The notes below the pieces were generated by a model, which saw nothing but the letters and a program-made list of their open reading frames with translations, did not search any database and was not told the DNA's origin. The position numbers and the translations under genes are program-made. Source: Bacteroidota bacterium (GTDB taxonomy: Bacteria > Bacteroidota > Bacteroidia > AKYH767-A > OLB10). Taken from it: DNA of 64,000 bases. Positions 1-9,752 of the stretch are shown piece after piece. The stretch's first letter is position 1. Each line of letters begins with the position of its first letter. The DNA lies in assembly GCA_016714005.1 (NCBI GenBank), contig JADJOA010000014.1, positions 806,001 to 870,000 of the forward strand, written 5' to 3'.

Positions 1-22
1 TTAAAAATTACCTTCGCGGGCT

Positions 23-1191
23 ATGCATAAAGAGGCAAAAAAGGTTTTTTTAAAGAAAGATAAAGAACGTTCCCTACTCAATTTTCATCCATGGGTTTTT
101 TCAGGAGCCATTGCCCAAAAGGAACAAGGAATTGCGGATGGTGATTTGGTAGAAGTTTTTTCAGCTGACAAGAGATTACTCGGCACAGGGCATTACAATG
201 AGGGAAGTATTGCGGTGAGGCTATTAACTTTTGGTGACAAAGGAATCACTCCTGACTTTTGGATAACAAAAATTGAAAACGCATTTAATGTTAGAAAGAG
301 TTTGGGGATTATTAACGAACAAACCAATGCTTATCGTTTGTTACATGGCGAGGGTGATGGTTTGCCGGGTCTGATAATTGATATATATAATGATACCGCT
401 GTTATTCAATGCCACTCTAAAGGAATGCATTTTTCACGCAATGAAATTGCCGAAGCCCTCAAGCAGGTTTTTAAAAATAAGCTTACCACTATCTATGACA
501 AGACCGATGAAAAAATCAGCAATGTGCAGTCTGCATTTTTACTAGGCAATAAAACGGAAGATGTGGTTCTTGAAAACGCAGTTAAGTTTTATGTGAACTG
601 GAGAGAAGGACAAAAGACCGGTTTTTTTAATGACCAGCGCGATAACAGAAACCTTTTGCAATCGTTATCGGCAAATAAAAATGTGTTGAATTTGTTTTCT
701 TATTCCGGAGGTTTTAGTGTGTATGCTTTAAAGGGCGGTGCCACCAATGTTGATTCTGTTGATAGCTCCGCAAAAGCAAAAGCATGGTGCGAAAAAAAAT
801 GGAGCTGAATTTTAACAATGCCAGCCATACTTTTTACTGTGAAGATGCTATTGATTTTTTAAAGAAAACCGAAACAAAGTATGATATAATGATTGTTGAC
901 CCACCTGCATTTGCTAAGCATTTAAACGCTGTTGATAAGGCAAGTATTGGTTATAAAAATCTCAACCATGAAGCATTGAAAAAAATTAAACCGGGCGGAA
1001 TCATTTTTACTTTTAGTTGCTCCCAGGTTATAGACAAGCAACTGTTTCGTAAAATTATTTTTAAAGCGGCAGCACAAGCCAGGCGTCCGGTCAGAATTTT
1101 ATACCAGCTTACTCAACCTGCCGATCATCCTGTATCAGTTTTTCATCCGGAGGGAGAGTACCTGAAAGGATTAGTGCTGAAGGTTGATTAA
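23..1191 (+). CDS. rlmI: Class I rRNA large subunit methyltransferase, RlmI-like (frameshifted)
   Basis: SAM-dependent 23S rRNA cytosine methyltransferase of the RlmI/YccW family, cytoplasmic. The N-terminal ~75 residues look like the PUA domain (HPWVFSGAI near residue 23). The Rossmann methyltransferase follows, with NLFSYSGGFSVYAL as the SAM-binding loop and VDPPAFAK as the catalytic-side motif. The two halves lie in different frames, joined within a run of eight A at about 790-797. Adding one A restores 389 codons, the usual family length. The start at 23 gives a natural N-terminus. The 3' end meets the convergent SirB1-like gene with a 4-base overlap. The frameshift is probably a sequence error because both halves are well conserved. 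Confidence 0.9.
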
Positions 1192-2075
1192 TTTTTCTCT
1201 AAAATATCCAAGAGAGTTTGTACCTCATCGGCTTTTTCTAGGTCGCCAATTTTATTGTAAGAAAAGCTGAGGTTGCGCAGTAGCCGTTTTAAAATTTCGT
1301 GGTTGTTACACGGCTCATAAAAAATCGGATTAGGATCCATTTTCAGTTTTTTCAAAAACTGATCAATCTCTCCTTTGCTAAAAATTGTACCCTTGCTAAA
1401 AGGATTTATGTAAAAAAGTACGTTGGCTTTTGGGTAAGTATAGTCGTAATGCTCGCTGGCAACAGGGTCCTGATAACAAAGAATAAAATGCTCAGGCAGG
1501 TTTACTCCTTGCACAGGAATATCTAATTCATTGGCTATAATGGAGTATATAATTGACAGTAAAAGCGGGTTACCTTTTTTTGTTTCAAGAACAGTATTAA
1601 TGAAGGAGTTTTGCGGAGCATGAAAGTTGGCGGTATTGCCACTAAAGCCGTGCACGTCAAAAAGAATGCGGTTAAAAATATTAATCTGCTCGAGTGCAGT
1701 AAGGTGTTCGTTTAATTCAATCCAGATATCCCTTTTAAGCTGGCTGAGTTGTTGTCTTATTTTATCTTCGTTTAAGTCGGGGTACTGAAGCCGTGCGATA
1801 AGAATTGCACCTGCCAGCAAGTCGTTAAAGCGGTGGCTGCTCCACAATTGCAACTCAATACACAATGCCTCAAACTGAATTTTATGAATGATGTGTTCAA
1901 TGCGGCTTTGAATGAGGGTGTCAAAAGAGTGACTCCAGACATCTTCCAAAACCGGAATAACATCTTTCCCAAAAGAAAGCAGTTTGCGCTCAATCTCGGT
2001 AAACACTTCCTGGTCGGTATCATCAAGGAGGCTAACGAGGGCTTTTATTTCTTTATTGGATTTTAAGTCAGACAT
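1188..2075 (-). CDS. SirB1/transglutaminase-like family protein
   Basis: Intact 295-residue protein of the SirB1 family, which combines a transglutaminase-like fold with a helical N-terminal region. Visible family features are the GNPLLLSIIYSIIANELDIP segment and the HFILCYQ segment around the putative catalytic His. The N-terminal ~100 residues are helical and HEAT-like. The canonical transglutaminase Cys is not obvious in GNPLLLSIIY, so enzymatic activity is uncertain. Substrate is unknown. Single-gene unit convergent with rlmI; the upstream 130 bases hold no clear promoter. Confidence 0.75.
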   Translation of the reverse strand: MSDLKSNKEIKALVSLLDDTDQEVFTEIERKLLSFGKDVIPVLEDVWSHSFDTLIQSRIEHIIHKIQFEALCIELQLWSSHRFNDLLAGAILIARLQYPDLNEDKIRQQLSQLKRDIWIELNEHLTALEQINIFNRILFDVHGFSGNTANFHAPQNSFINTVLETKKGNPLLLSIIYSIIANELDIPVQGVNLPEHFILCYQDPVASEHYDYTYPKANVLFYINPFSKGTIFSKGEIDQFLKKLKMDPNPIFYEPCNNHEILKRLLRNLSFSYNKIGDLEKADEVQTLLDILEKN

Positions 2076-2204
2076 TGTTGGTGTTGGAATACAAGTATAA
2101 ACGTTTGCTTAACGGCACTGTTGTACGCTACCCTATTTTTTCAACTTAAATGTGTTAAGAATAACATTGTTCATTTTATCTCAATCTATTTTTAATTTCG
2201 TGCC

Positions 2205-2906
2205 ATGACCATATTAATAACCGGGGCATCATCAGGCATTGGATATGCTACCGCTATAGAGCTGGCGGTACAAAATCACCACGTAATAGCTGTAGCAAGA
2301 AGTAAAGATAAGCTTGAAAATTTGAAGAAAGAGTGTATAAAACTGAATGCGCAGGCTGGTATTACCATTTTGGCAGCCGATATAAGCAGTGATGAAGGAA
2401 GAACTGCTATTTTGGATGTTTTGAACAAAATTGGTTTAGATGTACTGGTAAATAATGCTGGTTATTTAGTAACCAAACCTTTTGAAGAGCTTACGCAAAC
2501 GGACTGGCAGGAGGTTTACCAAACGAACGTTTTTTCGCTGGTAGCTGTTACACAAATATGTTTACCTTATTTGAAAAAATCCAAACAGGCGCATGTGGTT
2601 AATATTACCAGTATGGGTGGTGTACAGGGCAGCAGTAAGTTTGGCGGACTAAGTGCCTACAGCAGTAGTAAAGGTGCAGTAAGCATTTTAACTGAATGCC
2701 TTGCCGAAGAGTTGAAAGACAAAAACATTTCAGTAAACGCCCTTGCTATGGGTGCGGTAGAAACGCCTATGCTTAATAAAGCTTTTCCGGGCTATAAAGC
2801 CCCACTTACAAGCGCAACTGCTGCTGAGTTTATTGCATGGTTTGCTGTAAACGGTAGAAATCTTTTTAATGGAAAAATATTACCGGTTTCAATGAGCACA
2901 CCTTGA
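2205..2906 (+). CDS. Short-chain dehydrogenase/reductase (SDR)
   Basis: Intact 233-residue classical SDR, an NAD(P)-dependent oxidoreductase. The glycine-rich cofactor loop TGASSGIG is at residues 6-13, the structural NNAG motif follows in mid-protein, and the catalytic pair is in YSSSK, with the Ser upstream in ITSMGG. Length and motif order are typical. The substrate cannot be deduced from sequence or neighbours. It converges on tdk across a short hairpin. Confidence 0.9.
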   Translation: MTILITGASSGIGYATAIELAVQNHHVIAVARSKDKLENLKKECIKLNAQAGITILAADISSDEGRTAILDVLNKIGLDVLVNNAGYLVTKPFEELTQTDWQEVYQTNVFSLVAVTQICLPYLKKSKQAHVVNITSMGGVQGSSKFGGLSAYSSSKGAVSILTECLAEELKDKNISVNALAMGAVETPMLNKAFPGYKAPLTSATAAEFIAWFAVNGRNLFNGKILPVSMSTP

Positions 2907-2917
2907 ATATTATTGAC

Positions 2918-2935
2918 GGATAAATTTATTTATCC
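2918..2935. terminator. Short hairpin between convergent genes
   Basis: GGATAAA (2918-2924) and TTTATCC (2929-2935) form a 7-bp stem with a 4-base loop between the ends of the SDR and tdk genes. There is no strong T-run on either side, so terminator function is an inference from position. Confidence 0.35.
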
Positions 2936-2943
2936 ATTAATAA

Positions 2944-3552
2944 CTAAATTGTTTGATTGGTGGAAGATTTTTCAATCTTCAGTTTTTCTGTTTCACATAC
3001 GTAACAACTTCTGCAAAGCGGAATATAACTTTCCTTTTCGCCTAACACAATCAAAGAAGCATCTTTAACCGTGCGGAAAGAAAAATGAGCAAGATCTCCA
3101 CATTCCATGCAAACTGCATGTACCTTAGTTACATAATCGGCAATAGCCATGAGGTGGGGAATAGGCCCGAAAGGCTTTCCTAAAAAATCCATATCAAGTC
3201 CTGCAACAATTACGCGCATACCCATGTTAGCTAACTTTTCGCAAACGTTGGGTAACTCATTGTCAAAAAATTGCGCTTCGTCTATCCCTATAACTTCCAC
3301 ATCATTACTTAAAATTAAAATCTGCGATGAAGTAAGTATGGGTGTTGAAGGAATATAATTACTATCATGAGAAACAATATTGGTTTCGTGGTAACGCTGA
3401 TCTATTTGCGGTTTAAAAATTTCTACCTTTTGCCTTGCAATGCGTGCGCGTTTGAGTCTGCGAATTAGCTCCTCGGTTTTTCCGCTGAACATACTGCCGC
3501 AAATAACCTCAATGGCACCTTTACGTTGTTTATGATTTTGATCGAAGGACAT
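2944..3552 (-). CDS. tdk: Thymidine kinase
   Basis: Type II thymidine kinase, which phosphorylates thymidine with ATP in the nucleotide salvage pathway. The 202-residue length fits. The P-loop GSMFSGKTEE is near residue 21, the Walker B-like DEAQFF is in mid-protein, and the zinc-binding CMEC and CRSC pairs are near the C-terminus. Monocistronic by layout, divergent from the isoaspartyl peptidase gene. Confidence 0.95.
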   Translation of the reverse strand: MSFDQNHKQRKGAIEVICGSMFSGKTEELIRRLKRARIARQKVEIFKPQIDQRYHETNIVSHDSNYIPSTPILTSSQILILSNDVEVIGIDEAQFFDNELPNVCEKLANMGMRVIVAGLDMDFLGKPFGPIPHLMAIADYVTKVHAVCMECGDLAHFSFRTVKDASLIVLGEKESYIPLCRSCYVCETEKLKIEKSSTNQTI

Positions 3553-3637
3553 TTGTAAATCTGCGTCCGAAAATAAAAGAATTTCTACAGCATATTATTA
3601 AGCTGTTAACATTAAAAGTGATTTTAAAAACCTTTAT

Positions 3638-4576
3638 TTGCATAAGAGTAAAATGATGACTAACAAAATTTCCATAGCTGTGCACGGTGGTGCTGGCACC
3701 ATTTCTAAAAAATTATTGACAGAAGAAATAGAAAGTGCTTACCTCAAAGGATTAAAATTAGCTGTTGATGCTGGGCATAAAATTTTAAAAGAAGGCGGCA
3801 CTGCATTAGATGCTGTGGAAGCAGCAGTAGTTGTTTTGGAAAACAATACTTTGTTTAATGCAGGCAAAGGCTCTGTTTTTACCAACCAGGGTTTGCACGA
3901 AATGGATGCCAGTATTATGGAGGGAAAAAATTTAATGGCGGGTGCTGTGGCGGGTGTACGAAACATTAAAAACCCTGTTGTGTTAAGCAGGAAAGTTATG
4001 GAAGAAACCGAGCATGTTTTTTTATGCGGGCTGGGAGCAGAAGAACTTGCACATAAATGTAATTTGGAATTTATGTCGCCCGATTATTTTTTTGATTCAT
4101 TCAGGCATGATCAATGGATTGCCATACGGGATACAGAAACAACGCAACTTGATCACAGCGATAAAAAGTTTGGTACCGTTGGTGCAGTGGCATTAGATGC
4201 AAATGGAAATATTGCAGCAGCAACATCTACCGGTGGAATGACAAACAAACGCTACAATCGCATTGGCGATACCCCAATAATTGGTGCAGGTACTTATGCC
4301 AATAATAAAACATGTGCGGTAAGCTGCACCGGGCATGGGGAGTTTTTTATACGCAGTGTGGTTGCGTATGATGTTTCTTGTTTAATGGAATACAAAGGTT
4401 ATTCACTTAAAGATGCCTGTAATGAAGTTGTAAAAAATAAGTTGGTAAAAATTGGGGGAGAAGGAGGGTTAATTGCAGTTGATACTAAAGGCAATTTAGA
4501 ATTATGCTTTAACAGCGAGGGAATGTACCGAGGCTATAAACAAAATGATGAGGAAGCAGTTTGCAGTATTTATTAA
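3638..4576 (+). CDS. Isoaspartyl peptidase / L-asparaginase (Ntn hydrolase)
   Basis: Plant-type asparaginase of the N-terminal-nucleophile family. It hydrolyses isoaspartyl dipeptides and asparagine after autocleavage. The nucleophile is Thr180 in GTVGAVALD (codon at 4175-4177), and the substrate loops STGGMTNKRYNRIGD and GHGE follow. The N-terminal AVHGGAGTI is typical. No signal peptide is evident, so a cytoplasmic location is likely. The ATG codons at 3653/3656 would give a slightly shorter, equally plausible N-terminus. The asnB and arginase genes lie far downstream, so no operon link is implied. Confidence 0.92.
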   Translation: MHKSKMMTNKISIAVHGGAGTISKKLLTEEIESAYLKGLKLAVDAGHKILKEGGTALDAVEAAVVVLENNTLFNAGKGSVFTNQGLHEMDASIMEGKNLMAGAVAGVRNIKNPVVLSRKVMEETEHVFLCGLGAEELAHKCNLEFMSPDYFFDSFRHDQWIAIRDTETTQLDHSDKKFGTVGAVALDANGNIAAATSTGGMTNKRYNRIGDTPIIGAGTYANNKTCAVSCTGHGEFFIRSVVAYDVSCLMEYKGYSLKDACNEVVKNKLVKIGGEGGLIAVDTKGNLELCFNSEGMYRGYKQNDEEAVCSIY

Positions 4577-4689
4577 TTGCAAGCCACCTTGTTTTTACCA
4601 TCTACCAAAATTTTAAGACAACCGCTAAACAAAATGCAAAGCGTGTTTTTCAAAAACCAATCTTACATCGCTTAACAATAATTAAAATT

Positions 4690-6572
4690 TATGTACAGAA
4701 AAACGATCATCCTCCTGCTTTTCCTTCCAATAATTTCTTTCTCTCAAACCGATACTATTTACTACCCACGTAATTTTCTGAAGACTGTTTCTAAAGAAGT
4801 TCGCACAATGGATGGCAAGCCAGGGCAAAAACTTTTGGCAAAACACTGCCGATTATAACCTTAAAATAAAAATTGACCCAAAGACAAGATTATTAACCGG
4901 ATCGGAAGACGTGATCTATTACAACAACAGCCCCGATACCTTAAAAGAAATTAGTTATTCGGCTCTATCCTGATTTTTATAAAAAGGGAAACAACCGCGA
5001 TGTAAAAATTGAAGCTGTAGATGAAAATGAGGGCGTTAAAATTTCTAAAATGGTAATTGGAGATAAAGATTACAATGCCGGAAATTCAGATAAGGTTGAA
5101 GTATCAGGCACTAATATGACCGTGCGCATTGCACCCCTTGCACCAAAATCAAATTTAAAACTAAGCATTGACTGGAATTATGAAATAAACAAAGGCTCAC
5201 ATAGCCGTACGGGAATGATAGATGACTCAAGCGGATTTATAGGTTATTGTTTTCCGCGCATAGTTGTGTATGATGATATGGATGGATGGGACAACAATGA
5301 GTACTTGGGAAAAGATGAATCATATTTTGATAATGGAAATTTTATAGCTGATGTAACCGTCCCCGAAAATTATGTGGTGTGGGCAACAGGTATTATGCTT
5401 AATGAAAAAGAAATTTTTAATGAAAAAGTTTTCAATAAGCTGCAAAAAGCAAAACAAAGCGATGACCTTATTTTTATTATTGATTCAACAGATGCGGGAA
5501 ACAAAAATGTAACGGCAAAAAACAAATGGAACACTTTTAAATTTAAAGCAGATGATGTTCCTGATTTTGCCTTTGGTTTTAGCAACTATTATTTATGGCA
5601 AGCAAGTAGTATAAAACTTAAAAATGATTTAAGCAGAGAAAGAATATTAGTTGGGTCAGCTTTTAGCAAAGCACATAAGGATTTTTTGATGTTGCATTAA
5701 CCGCGCGCAAAGCAATTGAAATAATGTCTTATGATTTTCCGGGTTACCCCTATCCCTACGCCCACATGACCGTAGTTGACGGATTAGATCAGATGGAATA
5801 CCCAATGCTGTGTAATGATAATCCGGTAGAAACATTTAAAGACCAGGTTGAACTTACTACGCACGAAATCATGCACACCTATTTTCCGTTTATGATGGCA
5901 ACAAACCAAACTAAATATGGATGGATGGATGAAGGCTGGGCAACCATTGGAGAATGGATTCAGTCACCTTTAATTTATGGCGATAGTTTGGTTGATGAAT
6001 ACGGAATAGGAGATGTAAATTATTTTTCGGGAAAAGAAGCTGATGTGCCCATAATAGTTAACAGTACACAAATTAGCGAAGAGCGCTCGCAGTTTATAAA
6101 CAACTATGCCAAACCCGGTTTTGTTCTTTATTATTTAAGAGACATGTTTGGTAAAGATAAATTCAGACAGTTAACAAAGCAATACATGGACACATGGAAA
6201 GGTAAACATCATACCCCATGGGATTTTTTTAATTTCTTTTCATCGGCAACAAATCAAAATTTAAACTGGTTGTGGAAACGATGGTATTTCGATTGGGGGT
6301 TTCCTGATCTAGCGATTACAAATGTTGTAACGAGAAAAAACAAAGCAGAAATTACTATCTCTGCTAAAGGCATAAGGCCTGTGCCGGTTAATTTGCATGT
6401 TGAATATGCTGATGGAAGTAAAGAAAAAATTCACTACGATTTTAGCGTATGGAAAGAAAAGAGCATTTTTAAAATAAAAATCGCCAATGCAAAAACTGTT
6501 AAAACTTTAAAACTTGGCGATTTATATGATGTGGACGTAAACAAAAAAGATAATACGTGGACTGCGAAATAA
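4690..6572 (+). CDS. M1 family zinc aminopeptidase, secreted (frameshifted)
   Basis: Reconstructed ~627-residue M1-type metallopeptidase. The ATG at 4690 opens a clean signal peptide (MYRKTIILLLFLPIISFSQ). Coding then continues through three frame changes near 4810, 4970 and 5687, the last being a missing T in a T-run. The active site is HEIMH, encoded at 5862-5876, with the third zinc ligand Glu 18 residues further on in WMDEGWA (5931-5933), the M1 spacing. The C-terminal region (WLWKRWYFDWGFPDLAI) matches M1 proteins with a short C-terminal beta domain. Likely periplasmic peptide degradation. Convergent with the M48 gene. Confidence 0.85.
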
Positions 6573-6591
6573 AATATCTTGTAACCATGTA

Positions 6592-7422
6592 CTACGAACC
6601 AGTAGAAGAAGGCTTATAATATTTCAAAGCCTGTGGCATAAATTTATTCAGATTACTTATGCGTGTTTGATCGCTAGGGTGCGTACTTAATAATTCCGGA
6701 ACTTTTTGTCCACCGCTTGCTGCCGACATTCTCTTCCAAAAATCCGGGCCTACACGCGGATCATACCCTGCCATTGCCATAAAAATTAATCCAAGTTTAT
6801 CAGCTTCTGTTTCTTGTAAACGAGAGTAAGGCAGCAACACACCCACATTTGCACCCACACCATAAGCTGTCATAAACAAAGCTCTTGTTTGCGGATTTTT
6901 ATTGAGTGTTGCGAAATCAACCGCCACACCTCCTGCCTGCGCAAGCAAACCCTGGCTCATTCTTTCGTTGCCATGTCGCGCAATAGCATGTGCAATTTCA
7001 TGTCCCATTACAAGCGCAAGGCTCGGTTCATCTTTAGTGACTTGAAGAAGCCCTGTATAAACAACAACTTTACCACCGGGCATACACCAAGCGTTAATTT
7101 GCTTATCATTTACCAAATTAAATTCCCACTTATAATCCTTAATGCGTGAATACAATTTATTTTGCTGCATGTATTTTACAATTGCATTTTTTACACGCTC
7201 GCCAACACGCTTAACCATTTGCGCATCGGCATCAGCAGAATTTACCGGAGGATTATCCTTCAAAAAATCCTTATAGCTTGTTAAACTCATTGCCACCAAT
7301 TCCGATTCGGGAATAAGGTTCATTTGCTTGCGGTTTGTAAGCGGAACTTTGCTGCAAGCTGCAACGGTTGCAATTAAAATAACTGCACCAGAAATTTTCT
7401 TAAAAAAACTCATTAAGTTCAT
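6592..7422 (-). CDS. M48 family metalloprotease, lipoprotein
   Basis: Peptidase of the M48 (Ste24/HtpX/BepA/LoiP) family. The N-terminus MNLMSFFKKISGAVILIATV followed by AACS is a lipoprotein signal with the lipobox Cys, placing it at the cell envelope. The zinc motif HEIAH is followed by the Glu of ETEADKLG. The ORF could open at 7473, but a consensus promoter covers 7429-7459, so the start is the ATG at 7422 or 7413. Probably envelope protein quality control. Next to clpS but under its own promoter. Confidence 0.9.
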   Translation of the reverse strand: MNLMSFFKKISGAVILIATVAACSKVPLTNRKQMNLIPESELVAMSLTSYKDFLKDNPPVNSADADAQMVKRVGERVKNAIVKYMQQNKLYSRIKDYKWEFNLVNDKQINAWCMPGGKVVVYTGLLQVTKDEPSLALVMGHEIAHAIARHGNERMSQGLLAQAGGVAVDFATLNKNPQTRALFMTAYGVGANVGVLLPYSRLQETEADKLGLIFMAMAGYDPRVGPDFWKRMSAASGGQKVPELLSTHPSDQTRISNLNKFMPQALKYYKPSSTGS

Positions 7423-7428
7423 GTCATT

Positions 7429-7459
7429 CAAATCTAGAATCCGAAAGTACATAAACAAA
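7429..7459 (-). promoter_or_regulatory. Bacteroidota sigma promoter for the M48 lipoprotein gene
   Basis: On the minus strand TTTG (7459-7456), a 19-base spacer and TAGATTTG (7436-7429) match the Bacteroidota consensus TTTG-N19-21-TAnnTTTG exactly. Transcription would start about 7 bases on, at or next to the ATG at 7422, implying a leaderless or nearly leaderless mRNA, or use of the ATG at 7413. Confidence 0.7.
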
Positions 7460-7512
7460 ACGCAGTCCAACAAAAAGGCTGCTACTAAAATTTTAGTGAA
7501 GAAGTTTAAAAC

Positions 7513-7791
7513 TTATTCTATCGAAGCAGTCAGTCCTCTTTCACTAAGAGCCTCCTGCATGGGTTTTAGTTTGGTAAACTCACCCTTTTTTACTTCGCAC
7601 TTACCTTTATAATGTACAATAATACTGCACTGCTCCGCTTGTTGCCTTTCATGTTCGCATACTTCAACAAGCGAATCAATTACAAAATCAAAAGTGTTTA
7701 CATCATCATTAAAAAGTATCAGATGATTTTCCTGTTTTGTACGTTCACTCACAAGTACTTCTTTTTTAGGAGCCGCTTTTTGAGATGACAT
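7513..7791 (-). CDS. clpS: ATP-dependent Clp protease adaptor ClpS
   Basis: A 92-residue ClpS, the N-recognin that delivers N-degron substrates to ClpA/ClpC-ClpP. The conserved FNDDVNTFDFVID segment carries the binding-pocket Asp/Asn residues. The usual HxxG-type helix is altered: CEHERQQAEQCSIIVHYKGK still has the His-Tyr-Lys-Gly region. The N-terminal 22 residues are the flexible extension. Upstream of the M48 gene, same strand. Confidence 0.9.
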   Translation of the reverse strand: MSSQKAAPKKEVLVSERTKQENHLILFNDDVNTFDFVIDSLVEVCEHERQQAEQCSIIVHYKGKCEVKKGEFTKLKPMQEALSERGLTASIE

Positions 7792-8097
7792 TTTGTGTGT
7801 TTTGAATTATGGTTACAATTATAAAAGCATTTTTTATACCAAACAGGCGGACAATTAACATTTTTACAAACAGATGAGGATACATTAAATTGAGAAAGTA
7901 TACCTATAAAATGGAAATATCTAATCTGATTCAAACATATTTTTTTCTTTAACTTTTTTTATTTTCAAAATACTTATGGAATTTATTTTGCGTTACATCT
8001 AAATATAAATTCTTAAAAACTTTCTGCGCGCACCGTTTTTAGAATCGTGTAAACAAACATTTATTTCAATTTAATTAAACACCAAAAATTATTTATC
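7792..8097. other. AT-rich intergenic region between divergent genes
   Basis: About 300 bases between clpS and the cyclase-repeat protein gene. It must hold divergent promoters, but I see no full TAnnTTTG match. TTTTG at 7984-7988 and TATAATTG on the minus strand are only partial fits. No ORF or hairpin is convincing. Confidence 0.4.
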
Positions 8098-9525
8098 ATG
8101 AACACAAGAAGAGTTTATGTAATAGCCGCGCTATGCTTAAGTGTAACATCGCTGGCAATAATTGCTGCCTTTAGCAATTATAAAATTGTAAAAGCAAACA
8201 ATACAAACTCAGTAGTTGAAAACATCCGGCAACCTTCAGTTACAAACACACCACGCAGTACCGAAGCCGCAAACCCGAAACCTCAAAGCCATCCCCAGGT
8301 TTCGGGACCTAAATCCGAAATTACTAAGGAAAAAACTTGTGTGTTTCGAACTGTGATGGGCGAAGAGGCTGTTGACTCAAACTACTTTCACAAAACCACA
8401 CAAAGAGTACACGCTTCTATGGAAGATGCTCTTGAGTGGCTTGCAAAAGCGCAACTAAATAATGGCGGCTACGGTGCAGGTAGCCATGCGCGGCAAAACA
8501 TTATGGACCCACATGCTGTAAAAGCTGACCCAGCTACAACTGCAATGGCGGCAATGGCATTTTTGCGCTACGATGGAGGTTTGCAAAACGGCAAATACAG
8601 CAAACAAATAAATAAAGCCATGATGTATTTAATGGAGCAGGTAGAAAATTCTGAACCCAACTCATCAAACATTACAGATTTAACAGGTACACAAATACAA
8701 TCAAAACTTGGGCAAAATATTGATGTAGCACTTACATCACAGTTTTTTACCAATGCAATGGATTATATAAACGATTCGCAATTGAAGGCACGCGTTAAAA
8801 AATGCAACCAGCTATGCGTTAATAAAATTCAGAATGCACAGGCAGATAATGGCAGCACGAAGGGTGCAGGTTGGGCTGGTGTGTTGCAATCATCTTTTGC
8901 TGCCAATGCTTTAGAAACAGCACAGGAAAAAGGAGTGGAGGTTGATGAAAATAAATTAGACAAGGCGCGTGATTACCAGAAAAAAAATTTTGATGCCGAT
9001 AACAACAATGTAAAAACAGAAGATGGGGCAGGAGTGATGTTGTACAGCATAAGCAGCAGTTCGCGTGCAAGTGCAAAAGAAGCACGTGTGGCAAAAGAAA
9101 AAATTCAAGAAGCAAAAAAGGCGGGCAAAATAAAATCTAATGATGTCAATACAAATAATTTGAAGGATGCGGGATTAACAGAATCGGAGGCGCTGAGGTA
9201 TGAAACTGCTTATAAAGTAAATCAGGCAGCCAGCAAACAAGCACAGCGCGATGATGTGATGACAGGGTTTGGTAATGATGGTGGCGAAGAATTCTTAAGT
9301 CACCTGCAAACAGGCGAAGGCATGATAATGAGCAAGGATATGCAATGGAAAAAATGGTACGACAATGTAAGCGGATAATTGCTAAAGGCACAAAACAATG
9401 ATGGTAGCTGGAATGGACATCACTGCATTACCAGCCCTGTGTTTTGCACAGCAACGTGCCTGCTTATTCTTTCTGTTAATAATGATGTGGAGCATTTGAT
9501 GGCAATGGGAAAAGAAAAGAATTGA
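8098..9525 (+). CDS. Prenyltransferase/squalene-oxidase-repeat membrane protein, in-frame stop near the C-terminus
   Basis: The first 426 codons end at TAA 9376-9378, but the same frame continues for 48 more codons to TGA 9523-9525. The extension reads LLKAQNNDGSWNGHHCITSP and then FCTATCLLILS. It is a QW-type alpha/alpha-barrel repeat as in squalene cyclase folds and matches the earlier repeat near residue 112 (LEWLAKAQLNNGGYG). A hydrophobic segment at residues 8-25 suggests membrane anchoring. The middle is charged and helical (residues ~290-370). Catalytic cyclase DXDD motifs are not seen, so a non-enzymatic or different enzymatic role is likely. The stop is either a substitution error or a real nonsense mutation. 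Confidence 0.7.
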
Positions 9526-9629
9526 GATTGGGGTTTGAGATTTCGAATTTAAGGAAGGTAAATAAATACGAAATTGTAATTCCAAAATAATAAATCATTT
9601 AAGATGCTGTTTGATTAGGTTTAGTACCT

Positions 9630-9666
9630 ACCCGGTTGGTGTAAAAGCTGCCGGGTTATTTTTTTT
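9630..9666 (+). terminator. Rho-independent terminator
   Basis: ACCCGG (9630-9635) pairs with CCGGGT (9651-9656) around a 15-base loop, followed by TATTTTTTTT. It lies about 105 bases after the extended end of the cyclase-repeat gene and suits termination of that transcript. Confidence 0.6.
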
Positions 9667-9695
9667 AGCGCACGGAGGAACATTTAATAGTTTAA

Positions 9696-9723
9696 TTGCT
9701 ATTCGCATACTTTTTTACATTTG
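9696..9723 (+). promoter_or_regulatory. Putative Bacteroidota promoter
   Basis: TACATTTG (9716-9723) fits the -7 element TAnnTTTG. TTG at 9696-9698 lies 17 bases upstream, at the short limit of the Flavobacterium consensus. It would give a leader of about 20 bases before the ATG at 9753. Confidence 0.5.
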
Positions 9724-9752
9724 CCAATACTTAACCCCTTATCCCTAATCCA

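Noticed and set aside
9146..9391. Antisense ORFs of 60-110 codons across the window
   Set aside because: They lie opposite conserved coding sequence, lack family features and have the composition of shadow frames.
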